Source: Flavilitoribacter sp020436695 (GTDB lineage: Bacteria; Bacteroidota; Bacteroidia; Chitinophagales; Saprospiraceae). Taken from it: 64,000 nucleotides of DNA. How positions within the stretch are numbered: the first letter of the stretch is position 1; each line of letters starts with the position of its first letter. The stretch covers positions 1-64,000 of the forward strand of contig JAWKLQ010000036.1 in NCBI GenBank assembly GCA_041392665.1. Direction: 5' to 3'. The position numbers and the translations under genes were made by a program. Under the pieces are notes generated by a model, which was given only the letters and a program-made list of their open reading frames with translations, ran no database searches and was not told where the DNA came from. Below are positions 43,157 through 52,361 of this stretch, piece by piece.

Positions 43157-44896
43157 ATGCGATTTACCAATCTATTCGGAAGAACTTTACGGGAAGACCA
43201 GAAAGACGCGGACGCCGTGTCGCACAATCTGCTGGTTCGGGCTGGTTATGTACGCCAACTGGCAGCCGGGATCTTTTCATACCTGCATTTCGGCCAGCGG
43301 AGCCTACGGAAGATCGAACAGATACTACGCGAAGAAATGGACCGTATCGGTGGTGATGAGATCTGTATGCCGGTAGTGCATCCGGCGGAGATCTGGCAGC
43401 AAACCGGTCGCTGGCAAAATATCGACGAATCGATGGTCCGGTTCAGGGATAGGAGCGAACGTGATATGGTACTGGCCATGACGCACGAAGAAGTAGTGGC
43501 TGAGCTGGCATCCCGGGAGATCGACTCCTACAAGCAACTGCCCAAGCTGGTTTATCACATTCAGACCAAGTTTCGGGATGAAGCGCGGGCCCGAGGCGGC
43601 CTGATCCGCGTGCGGGAGTTTACCATGAAAGACAGCTATTCACTGGATACCGATGTGGAGGGTTTACAAAAACAATATCAGGCCCACTACGATGCCTATT
43701 TTCGCATTTTCCAACGGGCCGGCCTGCCGGTGATCGCCATATTGAGCGATACCGGGATGATGGGTGGTAAAGTAGCCCATGAGTTTATGTACGTAAGCCC
43801 GGTGGGCGAGGATACCATCTTCATTTGCGAGGAGAGTGGATATATGGCCAATAAGGAGGTGGCCGCTATCCGAAAGATCTACGAAGGAAAGGCACCTTTA
43901 GCATTGGAAAAAGTACTGACGCCACAGAAGAAAACCATTGCCGATCTGGCAGACTTCCTACAGATAAAGGCGAGTGATACCGCCAAGGTCGTTTTTTATA
44001 CCGGGCAGGTCGAGGGTGAGGAAAAACTGATCATGGCATTGGTGCGTGGAGATATGGAAGCCAATCCGGTTAAGATCCAAAAGCTGGGCAAGATATCCAA
44101 TATGGAACCGGCTACCGAAGCCGCCATTACAGCCGCCGGTGCCGTACCCGGCTATGCTTCTCCTATGGGTATTGATCGTAGTAAAACGCTGGTGATTGCC
44201 GATGAGTTGGTAGCCCGGACTAATAACCTCGTAGCTGGTGCCAATGAGTTAGATCATCACTATCTGAATACCTGCCATGGCCGGGACTATGAGGCAGATA
44301 TCATTGGTGATATTGTCACCGCCTTCGACGGAGCGCCCTGTCCGATATCTGCGGAAGATTCGGGTAATATACTCCGGTCTGTACGCGGCATTGAGATCGG
44401 CAATATTTTCCAATTGGGTACCAAATACACAGAAGCTCTGGGGGCTTTTTACATGGATGAGAACGGCCGGCAGCAGCCCATTGTAATGGGATCTTACGGC
44501 ATTGGTGTAGGCCGTTTATTGGCTTGCCTGTGTGAAGAATACCACGATGACCGGGGACTGATGCTGCCGCTCAGTGTAGCTCCCTATCAGGTGCATCTGG
44601 TGGGGTTGCTGGATAATGAAGATACCATGGTTGCTGCCGAAAAACTCTATGAGGAACTACAAGCCGCAGGTATTGAGGTGATCTTTGACGACCGGCCAAA
44701 AAAGATGGCGAGTCCGGGTGTGAAATTCTCAGATGCGGATCTGATCGGAATTCCCATCCGGATCACCGTCTCCAAAAGGGCATTACAGGAGAATTGTGTG
44801 GAATTTAAGTTGCGCCAGGAGGAAGATCGTTCATTGGTAGCGATAGATGGGATTGTAGCTAAAGTGAAAACAATAGTTAAAGAAGTGATTTTATAG
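43157..44896 (+). CDS. proS: Prolyl-tRNA synthetase (class II, bacterial type with editing insertion)
   Basis: The product is 579 residues, standard for the bacterial ProS with an inserted YbaK-like editing domain. Class II motifs are visible: SHNLLVRAGYVRQLAAGIFSY, motif 1 EMDRIGGDEICMPVVHPAE, motif 2 TKFRDEARARGGLIRVREFTMKDSY, motif 3 GSYGIGVGRLLACLCEE. The insertion runs over residues about 225-400 (LADFLQIKASDTAKVVFYTG, NLVAGANELDHHYLNTCHGRD) and would deacylate mischarged Ala-tRNA(Pro). The anticodon-binding domain is C-terminal (EELQAAGIEVIFDDRPKKMASPGVKFSDADLIGIP). It is essential for translation. Confidence 0.98.
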   Translation: MRFTNLFGRTLREDQKDADAVSHNLLVRAGYVRQLAAGIFSYLHFGQRSLRKIEQILREEMDRIGGDEICMPVVHPAEIWQQTGRWQNIDESMVRFRDRSERDMVLAMTHEEVVAELASREIDSYKQLPKLVYHIQTKFRDEARARGGLIRVREFTMKDSYSLDTDVEGLQKQYQAHYDAYFRIFQRAGLPVIAILSDTGMMGGKVAHEFMYVSPVGEDTIFICEESGYMANKEVAAIRKIYEGKAPLALEKVLTPQKKTIADLADFLQIKASDTAKVVFYTGQVEGEEKLIMALVRGDMEANPVKIQKLGKISNMEPATEAAITAAGAVPGYASPMGIDRSKTLVIADELVARTNNLVAGANELDHHYLNTCHGRDYEADIIGDIVTAFDGAPCPISAEDSGNILRSVRGIEIGNIFQLGTKYTEALGAFYMDENGRQQPIVMGSYGIGVGRLLACLCEEYHDDRGLMLPLSVAPYQVHLVGLLDNEDTMVAAEKLYEELQAAGIEVIFDDRPKKMASPGVKFSDADLIGIPIRITVSKRALQENCVEFKLRQEEDRSLVAIDGIVAKVKTIVKEVIL

Positions 44897-44914
44897 AAGA
44901 CTAACGATCAATTT

Positions 44915-45040
44915 GTTGCCAGTTGATCAGTTGCCGGTTAGTCAACTGATCAACCGGCAACTGGCAACAGCTCCTTATGTGATAGCATGCTGATTTTAAA
45001 CATCTCAGGCCATAGTTTAAAATCCGGGATGACTTGTGTT
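44915..45040. repeat. Dispersed hairpin element, copy A (GTTGCCAGTTG family)
   Basis: The left arm (44915-44939, GTTGCCAGTTG, then ATCAGTTG, then CCGGTT) pairs with AACCGGCAACTGGCAAC (44952-44968); the only difference is an 8-base bulge. Inside, GATCAGTTG pairs with CAACTGATC. The tail (from about 44980: GATAGCATGCTGATTTT, later GTTTAAAATCCGGGATGACT) aligns with the tail of the element at 52132-52334. It lies between convergent proS and the RND permease gene. Confidence 0.8.
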
Positions 45041-45060
45041 AGCTAGCCCAGTTTGTTTTA

Positions 45061-48000
45061 TCACGCATTGACGGTATTCAACACCCTATCCTCCCGCGTA
45101 AACAACTGATACAATACCGGCACCAACAGCAACACAAAAGTGGTAGAAGTAAGCAAGCCGCCGATAATCGTCCAGCCCATAGGTGCCCAGAGCGAACCAC
45201 CACTCAGCGTGAGCGGCAATAAGCCGAGAATGGTAGTCAGCGTAGTGGCCAGGATGGGCGTAAATCGTACTTCTGCTGAACGTTTGGCGGCTTCCAAGAC
45301 AGAGGCCCCTTCTTCCATCAGTTTGTTGGCATAATCCACCAGTACGATGGAGTTGTTGATGGCAATGCCAATGAGACTGGTAAGACCGATAAAGGCCGTG
45401 AAAGAAAAAGATATGCCGGTGATCAGCAGGGCAAGAATAGAGCCGATGATGGCCAGCGGTAAGGCGGAGAAAATGATCAAAGGCTGGGTGAACGAGCGGA
45501 ACTGAATGATCAATACACCCAAAATCAGCAGTAGGGCCATTACCGAGGCCATGCCCATACCGCCGAAAGATTCATTGCGGCTTTCCAGGTCTCCTTTGAA
45601 GGTATAGGAATAGCCCTTTTCCCAGTTCAGATCATCCAATCTGGTCTGGATGGGCGCTATCACATCGTCCAGGTTGTAACCCTGCTCCAGATCGGCAAGT
45701 ATAGTGGCCGTACGATCATTATCCAGGTGAGTGATCAGGCTCGGTGTCTCCCTAAACTGAATACTTGCCACCTGATGTAGCGGTACAAAACGGCCACTGA
45801 GTGAAAGTACGCTCAGGCGATCAAAATCTTCCAGTTGAAAATCCGAACCGGCCGTGTATCGCAGCACGATGTCGTAATCTTCTGCCTGCTTATCGCGAAA
45901 AGTGCCGACAGTAGTGCCATTCACAAAACTCCGGATGGTTTTATCGATCGAGAAGACGGGTACACCCAACATCATGGCTTTTTCCCGATTGATATTGAAT
46001 TGCAGATCTACTGCTTTATTGCGGATAGGATTGTCTACATTGATCGCACCGGGGGTAGCGCTAACAATGTTTTCAACTTCCCGGGCGTAGTGTTCCAGCG
46101 GCTCTAGTTCATCGCCGAATATTTTTATCGCTATGGGCGCTTCTGATGGTGGCCCTTGCACGAATTCGCGTACATCGATGCGGGCGTTATTGTAGCCGGC
46201 GAATTCACTTCGAAGTTCATTCAGGATGCGATAGAATTCATCTACGTCATATTCTTTCAGTACGACAAACACTTCACCGAAGGTGCTGGAATAACTTTTC
46301 GGCATAACGTTGTAATAGATCCGGGGATTTCCGTGCCCGATGTTGGACGTATAATGTTTTACTTCCGGATGTTCGCCTAACACATCCTCTACGTAGTTGA
46401 TCACGTCTTCGGTGGCGTCGAGATTACTTCCTTTCGGTAATTCGACTGTAATGCGGAACTGGGGTTTCTCGGCCTTTGGGAAAAAGCTGACCCCGACAAG
46501 TGGAAACAGGGAGAGCGCACCCACCAGGCTCAATACAGCCAGCGCGACCGTTGTTTTCGGATGCCCCGTCACCCAATTCAGCAACTTGTGGTACGGGCCG
46601 TCGATAAATCGATTGATCAGGCGGAAAGTAGCGGTTTCATCATTACGGGCGCTACTTTTTTCCTTCAGTAATTTACTCGCGGCGTAGGGCGTAAGGGTAA
46701 TGGCCACGATCAGGGAAGCAGCAAGTGTCGCAATTACCGTTACCGGCAGTGCTTTGATAAATGCCCCGGTAACTTCCGGCATCATAACGATCGGGATGAA
46801 GGCCAGGATAGTGGTAAGCGTAGCACTGGCCATTGGTGCCAGCAATTGCTGGGTGCCTTTAACAGCGGCCTCTTTTCTGGAATATCCCTCCTTGAGGAAG
46901 CGCTCGATATTTTCAATAATGGCGATGGAGTTATCCACCAGCAGGCCCAGGGCTACTACCAGACCGGCGATGGACATTTGCTGTAAAGCAAAGCCACTTT
47001 GGTCCACTACCCAAAGTCCCATCAGGATGGAAAGAGGAATGGCCATCATCACGAGAGAAGCAGAACGCCATCCCAGGAGCATGAAGATGATCAGACCGAC
47101 CAGTATAATACCCTGCACCAGATTATTGAGAAAACCACTCACCCGTTCTTCCACACCTTCCGACTGGTCAAATACGTATTCGGCCCGGATCTGATCCGGA
47201 AAGTCCATGGCGGCAATGTCTGCTTTAATAGGCTCGCTGACGTCAAAAATATTATAGCCGTCTTTTTGCTGCACATTCACGAATAAGGCCTTTTCTCCCT
47301 GATAGCGGGCCAGCCAGCGTTCATCTTCGTACGCAAAATAGACCGAGGCAATATTTTTCAGGTACACCACTTTACCTTCGAATACGCCGACAATGGTATT
47401 GGCGATCTGGTCAAGCTCATCGTAAGCACCGGAAGTTTTTATGTTGAAAAGCTTATTGGATACTTTAACGGCTCCGCCCGGAATATTGGCATTATTGCTC
47501 TGAATGGCCCGCTCGATATTGTCCAGCGAGATGTTCATTTCCGTCATCTTCACCGGATTCAGGGCAATACGGACTTCCTGTTCCGGATAGGCCTCGATCT
47601 CTACCTTTTTCACCCCGCTTATATCTTCGATCATATCCTTCACGCGTTCCGCCTCTGCTTTCAGGAGGCTATAGGGCGCTTCATCGGACACCAACGCGAT
47701 CTGTAAAATATTGACGGTGTTGGTTGTGATCTGACGAGCTTCCAGGGCATAAAGATCTTGAGGTAACTTGGGGCGTACCTGATTGAGCTGCCGTTGTAGT
47801 TCGTCAAATTTTTTGTCCGTATCAGTGCCGAAGTTGAATTCAACCTGCGTAACCGCAACTCCATCCCGGATGAAAGTCTGCATTTCCTTAATATCATCCA
47901 GCTCGTTGATCGCATCCTCCAGCGGATCGACCACCTGGCTTTCGATATCTTCCGGACTAGCTCCCGGATAAACAGCCGTCACAAGATCGTTGGGTACGTT

Positions 48001-48120
48001 CAATGCCGGGTCTTCCCGCTGGGGCATACTCAGAAAGGAACCCAGACCCATCACCAATAGAAAAGCAAAGGCGGTGAGGGTGAGTTGATAATTGTCTATG
48101 GAAAACTTGGGAATATTCAT
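45061..48120 (-). CDS. RND family efflux permease (HAE1/AcrB-like)
   Basis: The product is 1019 residues, full RND length. The N-terminal transmembrane helix is FSIDNYQLTLTAFAFLLVMG, followed by the porter domain (VTAVYPGASPEDIESQVVDPLE, typical of RND). Membrane segments with GLVVALGLLVDNSIAIIENIERFL contain a single Asp in VDN where AcrB has two adjacent Asp. The second half repeats the topology (LILGVLIIQFRSFTQPLIIF, LTSLIGIAINNSIVLVDYANKLMEEG). It would export drugs, bile salts, siderophores or similar through MFP and TolC partners encoded directly upstream. The three genes run 50847 to 45061 on the minus strand, with hairpins in both spacers. The substrate is unknown. Confidence 0.95.
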   Translation of the reverse strand: MNIPKFSIDNYQLTLTAFAFLLVMGLGSFLSMPQREDPALNVPNDLVTAVYPGASPEDIESQVVDPLEDAINELDDIKEMQTFIRDGVAVTQVEFNFGTDTDKKFDELQRQLNQVRPKLPQDLYALEARQITTNTVNILQIALVSDEAPYSLLKAEAERVKDMIEDISGVKKVEIEAYPEQEVRIALNPVKMTEMNISLDNIERAIQSNNANIPGGAVKVSNKLFNIKTSGAYDELDQIANTIVGVFEGKVVYLKNIASVYFAYEDERWLARYQGEKALFVNVQQKDGYNIFDVSEPIKADIAAMDFPDQIRAEYVFDQSEGVEERVSGFLNNLVQGIILVGLIIFMLLGWRSASLVMMAIPLSILMGLWVVDQSGFALQQMSIAGLVVALGLLVDNSIAIIENIERFLKEGYSRKEAAVKGTQQLLAPMASATLTTILAFIPIVMMPEVTGAFIKALPVTVIATLAASLIVAITLTPYAASKLLKEKSSARNDETATFRLINRFIDGPYHKLLNWVTGHPKTTVALAVLSLVGALSLFPLVGVSFFPKAEKPQFRITVELPKGSNLDATEDVINYVEDVLGEHPEVKHYTSNIGHGNPRIYYNVMPKSYSSTFGEVFVVLKEYDVDEFYRILNELRSEFAGYNNARIDVREFVQGPPSEAPIAIKIFGDELEPLEHYAREVENIVSATPGAINVDNPIRNKAVDLQFNINREKAMMLGVPVFSIDKTIRSFVNGTTVGTFRDKQAEDYDIVLRYTAGSDFQLEDFDRLSVLSLSGRFVPLHQVASIQFRETPSLITHLDNDRTATILADLEQGYNLDDVIAPIQTRLDDLNWEKGYSYTFKGDLESRNESFGGMGMASVMALLLILGVLIIQFRSFTQPLIIFSALPLAIIGSILALLITGISFSFTAFIGLTSLIGIAINNSIVLVDYANKLMEEGASVLEAAKRSAEVRFTPILATTLTTILGLLPLTLSGGSLWAPMGWTIIGGLLTSTTFVLLLVPVLYQLFTREDRVLNTVNA

Positions 48121-48148
48121 GATTCGGATAGATTAGTCTTCAGTCACT

Positions 48149-48234
48149 AGTCGGTATGTCGTCAGTCAGGCTTTAAGTCACTTATGCCTCAGCCAGGTTA
48201 TTGGCACGGACTTACAACTTATGACTGACCGACT
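48149..48234. repeat. Word-built hairpin (AGTCGGTCAGTC family) inside the RND operon
   Basis: AGTCGGT-ATGTCGT-CAGTC (48149-48167) pairs with GACTGACCGACT (48223-48234) if a 7-base bulge is allowed. The surrounding words are AGTC, TAAGTC, GACTTA and ACTTATGACT. It lies in the 121-base gap between the MFP stop and the permease start, in transcribed spacer RNA. Confidence 0.7.
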
Positions 48235-48241
48235 TACGACT

Positions 48242-49375
48242 TTATTGATTGCTGGTTACCAGATCGGATTCTTCCAGATAGCCATTTCCGCGGACTACCA
48301 CCTGTGTTCCGGGCGTAAGCCCTGCACTCAACAGGATCTGGTCTTTTTCGATCTTGAAGATCCGGACGTTGGTGGAAACAGCCTTGCCGTTTTCGATGGT
48401 AAATACCTGGCCGGTCTGCTCATCGGCACCTACCAATGCATCAATGGGAATAGCTACCAGATCTTCGCTGGCCTTGGTATGGATATTGACAGTACCGATA
48501 AAACCGGTGAGCAGTTGACGGCCTTCTGCCTGCACTTCGATCTCTACTTCGAAAGTACCGGTGTACGGATCAGCCATGCTGGCCACTTCCCGGACAATAC
48601 CTTTAAAGGTGTGATGTGGGTATGCATCGAAATCGATACTGGCTGGGTCTCCCAACTGAATGAAAATAATGTCTTTATCGGTGACGTTCACGCGGATGAT
48701 CGGGGCTTTATCCTCAGAGCCGAACAGGAATACGGGGGTGCCCGGGCCAACCAGTTCGTTTACCTCCGCTACCTTTTTCAGGATGACGCCATTGGCCGGA
48801 GCAGTGATCGTGGAATGGCGCAGATTAAACTGGGCGATATCTACGTTTTGTTTGCTGAACATAAGGCCCTTTTCGGCGGCTGCCAATTGGTTGCGGGCAT
48901 TGTCCAGTTGGACTTCGGCATTTTGCAGCTGCTCCAGGGTAGCTACGCTATCTTTATATAGGCCCTGGGCATTGGCGTAGTCCCGCTCGGCCAGCTGCAG
49001 CGCCAGTTTGGCATTTTCGATGGTAATGGCAGCCTGTTCTTTTCCGATCTCTGCTTGCTGGCTTTGCGCCCGGATCTCATCCAGTTCAAGTTCGGCCAGC
49101 GCTTGTCCGTTGCGGACCTGTTGTCCTTCCCGAACGTATATCTTTTTGATGATACCGCCGGTTTTGAAGCTTAGTTTGGCTTCTTCACTGGAAGACAGCC
49201 TACCGCTGGCAAATACTTCGTGCTGATAGGTAATGGGCGTGGCGGTGGTGGTTTCCACCGGCTTGGCAATTGTTTTCGTTTGGTCGGCCTCGGGAGCAGT
49301 CGGTTCACCGCAGGCGATAAGTAGTATACTCAATACGGCTGAAGGTATCAGTAAGGTGCGAATAGTGCGTTTCAT
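48242..49375 (-). CDS. RND efflux periplasmic adaptor (HlyD/AcrA-like MFP), lipoprotein
   Basis: The product is 377 residues. The lipoprotein signal is VLSILLIACGEP (lipid Cys about residue 22). The MFP parts are in order: beta-barrel/lipoyl halves (LSFKTGGIIKKIYVREGQQVRNGQAL), a long helical hairpin (about residues 110-175, AELELDEIRAQSQQAEIGKEQ, LQNAEVQLDNARNQLAAAEKG), the second lipoyl half (STITAPANGVILKKVAEVNELVGPG), and a C-terminal barrel with AIPIDALVGADE and RGNGYLEESDLV. It links the permease (downstream, 121 bases) to the TolC-like protein (upstream, 92 bases). Confidence 0.95.
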   Translation of the reverse strand: MKRTIRTLLIPSAVLSILLIACGEPTAPEADQTKTIAKPVETTTATPITYQHEVFASGRLSSSEEAKLSFKTGGIIKKIYVREGQQVRNGQALAELELDEIRAQSQQAEIGKEQAAITIENAKLALQLAERDYANAQGLYKDSVATLEQLQNAEVQLDNARNQLAAAEKGLMFSKQNVDIAQFNLRHSTITAPANGVILKKVAEVNELVGPGTPVFLFGSEDKAPIIRVNVTDKDIIFIQLGDPASIDFDAYPHHTFKGIVREVASMADPYTGTFEVEIEVQAEGRQLLTGFIGTVNIHTKASEDLVAIPIDALVGADEQTGQVFTIENGKAVSTNVRIFKIEKDQILLSAGLTPGTQVVVRGNGYLEESDLVTSNQ

Positions 49376-49410
49376 TGTTGTATGTTGTGATGTAACGATA
49401 TTGTGATATT

Positions 49411-49465
49411 GTGATGTGGTGATATTGTGATGTAGTAAGTGTCACTCACTATATCACCACATCAC
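49411..49465. repeat. Word-built hairpin (GTGATGTGGTGATAT family) inside the RND operon
   Basis: GTGATGTGGTGATAT (49411-49425) pairs perfectly over 15 bases with ATATCACCACATCAC (49451-49465). Upstream words TTGTGATATTGTGATAT extend the left arm. The same family occurs at 43076-43147. It lies between the TolC-like stop (49468) and the MFP start. Confidence 0.85.
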
Positions 49466-49467
49466 CA

Positions 49468-50847
49468 TTATTGAGCCGTTGCTCTTTCCAATTCTGCCTG
49501 ACGGATCAGTAGATCATAATGGGCGATAATTTCACTTTCCTGAGCGTTGGTCCACTGGGTACGGGCATTGGTCAGCTCGATCAGGTTGGCCTGTCCCTGG
49601 CGGTACTTGATCTCTACCAGTTCATATGCCCGCTCGGCTGCTGCTGCTTCCGCTTCGGCCTGATCGATCTGCGCCTGTGCGGACTCAATGGCGTAATAAG
49701 CCTGTACAACCTGTAAGCCGATCTGCCGTTGGGCTTCTTCTTTCTTTTTTTCCAGTTCCAGTTTGGCGATCCGGGATTGCTGCACTTTGGCTCCCGTTGG
49801 CGCGTTAAAGAGGCTCCAACTCATTACCACAGAGCCCATCACGAAATCTGCGTCCCGGTTGATGTCATACCCTGTGCCCTGGATGCCGTAATCGACTACC
49901 AGATTCACCTGCGGCAGGCGACTACCTTTATTCATACTCACCTGATCATCGGCGACGGAGAGATAGTGGTTCAGTTGCTGTAATTCCTGCCGGTTGTGAG
50001 TGGCCTGTATCTGAGCTTCTTCCAGGTCTAATGTAACGGTTGGGAGGATAGTTGCCGGATCGATGTTTATTTCTGAGGTGTAGTCGCGATTCAGCAGGAA
50101 ATTGAAATAGGCCTGTGCCACTTTCTTATTTTTAATGGCTTCTGCCAATTGTTGCCGGACCTTTTCTACCTCGGCCCTTGCCTGATAAACTACGTCCATC
50201 GTGACTTTGTGATTACGCTGCAGGCTTTCGGTAGTACGCAGATTTTCCTGCGTGAGCGCCAGGGCATTTTCGTAGATACCAACGGCCACTTCTGCTTTGC
50301 CATAATTATAGTAGGCGGTTTTTACTTCCTTGATCAGCTCCTGCCGGTAAATGTCCACAGAGGTACGCTCAACTTCCGTCAGATGTTGTTTGATCCGGTG
50401 ATTGTGCAGGATGCTGTTGTTGAATACCGGCATGGCTACACGTACCTTGGTCTCCTGTTCACTTTCCCGCAGGAAATTGATCGATTCATTCGGGATCGTC
50501 GGATATTCGGGTATGATGGGATAATCCGGGCTGGCGGAATGGGCAATGTTGTTCAGCAAATTAAGATTCTGGTAGGCCGGGTTGACCAGATCACCTACTG
50601 GTATGTCAATAGTTCGACCGCCGCGGGCCAGGGAGTAACGCGCTTCCAGCGATAGTTGCGGCAGGAACATTTGCCGGGCTTCTTTGAGCGCAGCCAGGCT
50701 TTTTTCGTAGGAGTAGCCTTTTTGCTGTAAGGCCAGGTTATTATCAAGCGCCTGCTGTACGTATTGTTCCAGCGAGTTGTGTTGCGCTCCGGCGGTAATA
50801 GTGACAAAACTAAAAAAAACAAACAGTCGGATAATTCGATGTATCAT
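49468..50847 (-). CDS. TolC family outer-membrane efflux protein
   Basis: The product is 459 residues with a signal peptide (FSFVTITAGAQ). Two OEP repeats are visible: ALDNNLALQQKGYSYEKSLAALKEARQMFLPQLSLEARYS and its second-half counterpart (DVVYQARAEVEKVRQQLAEAIKNKKVAQAYFN, LPQVNLVVDYGIQGTG, AAAERAYELVEIKYRQGQANLIELTNARTQW). These build the trimeric beta-barrel and alpha-helical tunnel. It is the first gene of the TolC-MFP-RND operon; no local regulator gene was found. The 190-base region upstream holds the 23-bp repeat cluster and the end of a small membrane-protein gene. Confidence 0.94.
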   Translation of the reverse strand: MIHRIIRLFVFFSFVTITAGAQHNSLEQYVQQALDNNLALQQKGYSYEKSLAALKEARQMFLPQLSLEARYSLARGGRTIDIPVGDLVNPAYQNLNLLNNIAHSASPDYPIIPEYPTIPNESINFLRESEQETKVRVAMPVFNNSILHNHRIKQHLTEVERTSVDIYRQELIKEVKTAYYNYGKAEVAVGIYENALALTQENLRTTESLQRNHKVTMDVVYQARAEVEKVRQQLAEAIKNKKVAQAYFNFLLNRDYTSEINIDPATILPTVTLDLEEAQIQATHNRQELQQLNHYLSVADDQVSMNKGSRLPQVNLVVDYGIQGTGYDINRDADFVMGSVVMSWSLFNAPTGAKVQQSRIAKLELEKKKEEAQRQIGLQVVQAYYAIESAQAQIDQAEAEAAAAERAYELVEIKYRQGQANLIELTNARTQWTNAQESEIIAHYDLLIRQAELERATAQ

Positions 50848-50974
50848 CTTGAAAGATTTTCAATGTTGATACAAAGGTGAGGCAGAAAGACAGGCCAGTC
50901 CAGCGGCTTTGGCTGAATCGTAGAATGTAAGGGTTGAATCGTAAAAGACGGCTATTAGAACGGGTATTGTAATG

Positions 50975-51035
50975 CGAGCGGAGTCGAGGCGTTGGCCCGA
51001 GCGGAGTCGAGGCGTTGGCCCGAGCGGAGTCGAGG
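50975..51035. repeat. Tandem repeat, 23-bp period, three copies of CGAGCGGAGTCGAGG
   Basis: CGAGCGGAGTCGAGG starts at 50975, 50998 and 51021, with spacer CGTTGGCC. The first two intervals are identical. Related GAGCGGAGTCGAG words are common in intergenic DNA of Bacteroidota (general knowledge, not checked here). No cas gene or further copies were seen, so it is not a CRISPR array. Confidence 0.85.
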
Positions 51036-51037
51036 GC

Positions 51038-51487
51038 CTACTGATCCAAAATATCCCATCGCTCGCTATCCGAATCCGGGGCTTGTTGCATATCGCGGAG
51101 AAAATGAGGACTTTCCAGAAAGAGGATGCCGAATATCGCAATAGTAATACCGAAGACCGTCATTCCCAGCACAACCGCCCAGGCGTTCTGGCTATCCCGG
51201 ATGAGCGAAACCATAAAGATCAGCCAGGTAATTCCACCGAGGATCAGCAGCACCTGAAAAGCGATGCGGGCCCACTTCATCCGCATGATCAGGGCAATAG
51301 AAAAGAACAGGCAACATGCTCCGCCAACGGAAAAGCCAAAGGCTGCCCACTCCCGATAGCTTGGCCCGTAAGCGTCGTAACGGTTCATATCCAGTATGAA
51401 CTGCCCTCCGACACCGAGGAGTAACAGACTGACACCCAGTCCTAATATGGCAAACAAAATGTGGAGTCCTATAGGGTTTTTATTCAT
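51038..51487 (-). CDS. Hypothetical four-helix membrane protein
   Basis: The product is 149 residues with four hydrophobic segments: HILFAILGLGVSLLLLGVGG, WAAFGFSVGGACCLFFSIALI, FQVLLILGGITWLIFMVSLI, AVVLGMTVFGITIAIFGILFL. A short polar C-terminal tail (ESPHFLRDMQQAPDSDSE) follows. I do not recognise a named family. It lies just upstream of the efflux operon on the same strand, separated by the 23-bp repeat cluster and the TolC promoter region, and may be independent. Confidence 0.65.
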   Translation of the reverse strand: MNKNPIGLHILFAILGLGVSLLLLGVGGQFILDMNRYDAYGPSYREWAAFGFSVGGACCLFFSIALIMRMKWARIAFQVLLILGGITWLIFMVSLIRDSQNAWAVVLGMTVFGITIAIFGILFLESPHFLRDMQQAPDSDSERWDILDQ

Positions 51488-51574
51488 TAGAACAGAAAGT
51501 TACTGGATACTGGAATACGACGTACGGTCGAACATCAATGGCTGAATTCCGGTTTTAATAATAAAAGTAAAGTT

Positions 51575-52087
51575 ATGTTTTTAATAAATCTGTTAATAGC
51601 CCTGCTTCCTGTTTTTGGATGGTCCCAGCCGGCTGAACTGCCGGCTGATCAGGAAGAATACTGTAACGAACGATTCAATTTCTGTATGACGTATCCGGAA
51701 GATTACTTCACAGAAAGTATATTTTCGGATAATGGAGACGGTGTGACCTTGCGGGCCCAGAACGGCCGCATAGAGGTGAGTGCCCTGGGTGCCTATAATG
51801 TGATGAGCTGGACGCCGGAAGACCTCATTAACAGTTACTTTAAGGTAATGAAAGAGAAGCCGATGGAAGTGGAACTACTGGAACTGTACAGCGATAGTTT
51901 TACCGGATGGGTCAAAATGCAGTACAACCATGAGATCCAGGCATTTCATGTGTATATGCATCCGGAAGACAATTCTTATACGACTACCATATTCACGGTA
52001 CCTGCTTCCTCGCCTGAGTTATTGGAACAATTGACCAATTCTGTACAGGTAAGCTTTACACAACCCAGTGTAGCTATCAATAAATAG
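51575..52087 (+). CDS. Secreted hypothetical protein
   Basis: The product is 170 residues with a signal peptide ending in FGWSQ. The mature part starts ADQEEYCNERFNFCMTYPED with two Cys that could form a disulfide; DYFTESIFSDNGDGVTLRAQ and IEVSALGAYNVM suggest a compact alpha/beta domain. The pattern resembles small PsbP/Mog1-like folds (a bacterial-protein-specific motif of the type YPEDYF...GDGVTL), but no firm assignment is possible. It is divergent from the membrane protein at 51038. Confidence 0.6.
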   Translation: MFLINLLIALLPVFGWSQPAELPADQEEYCNERFNFCMTYPEDYFTESIFSDNGDGVTLRAQNGRIEVSALGAYNVMSWTPEDLINSYFKVMKEKPMEVELLELYSDSFTGWVKMQYNHEIQAFHVYMHPEDNSYTTTIFTVPASSPELLEQLTNSVQVSFTQPSVAINK

Positions 52088-52131
52088 TAGGTCATTACAC
52101 TGGTTGAAGCGTTAGGATATATGCTTCAACA

Positions 52132-52334
52132 AACATGAGTCATCCCGAATTTTCAGAATAAGATCAAGGCCTCAGGGAGAAATTCCTGATTAATATTGAT
52201 AATCAGCCAGTTGTCGGTTGCCAGTTGCCCGTTTGTCAACTGATTAATCGGCAACTGGCAACGATGCCCAAAAGATAGCATGCTGATTTTTAATCACTTA
52301 TGGTTCTGTTTAAAAACATGGGATGACTCATGTT
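52132..52334. repeat. Dispersed hairpin element, copy B, flanked by 15-bp inverted repeats
   Basis: AACATGAGTCATCCC (52132-52146) and GGGATGACTCATGTT (52320-52334) are perfect inverted repeats bounding about 200 bases. Inside, GTTGCCAGTTGCC (52217-52229) pairs perfectly with GGCAACTGGCAAC (52250-52262). The tail (GATAGCATGCTGATTTTTAA, then GTTTAAAAACATGGGATGACT) aligns with copy A at 44915-45040. It could be a non-autonomous mobile element or a repeated terminator module. Confidence 0.8.
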
Positions 52335-52361
52335 GGTTATTATTAATTTCCCCGCCGATTA

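Noticed and set aside
50975..51035. Possible CRISPR array
   Set aside because: Only three copies, spacers of 8 bases, identical spacer sequence, and no cas genes.
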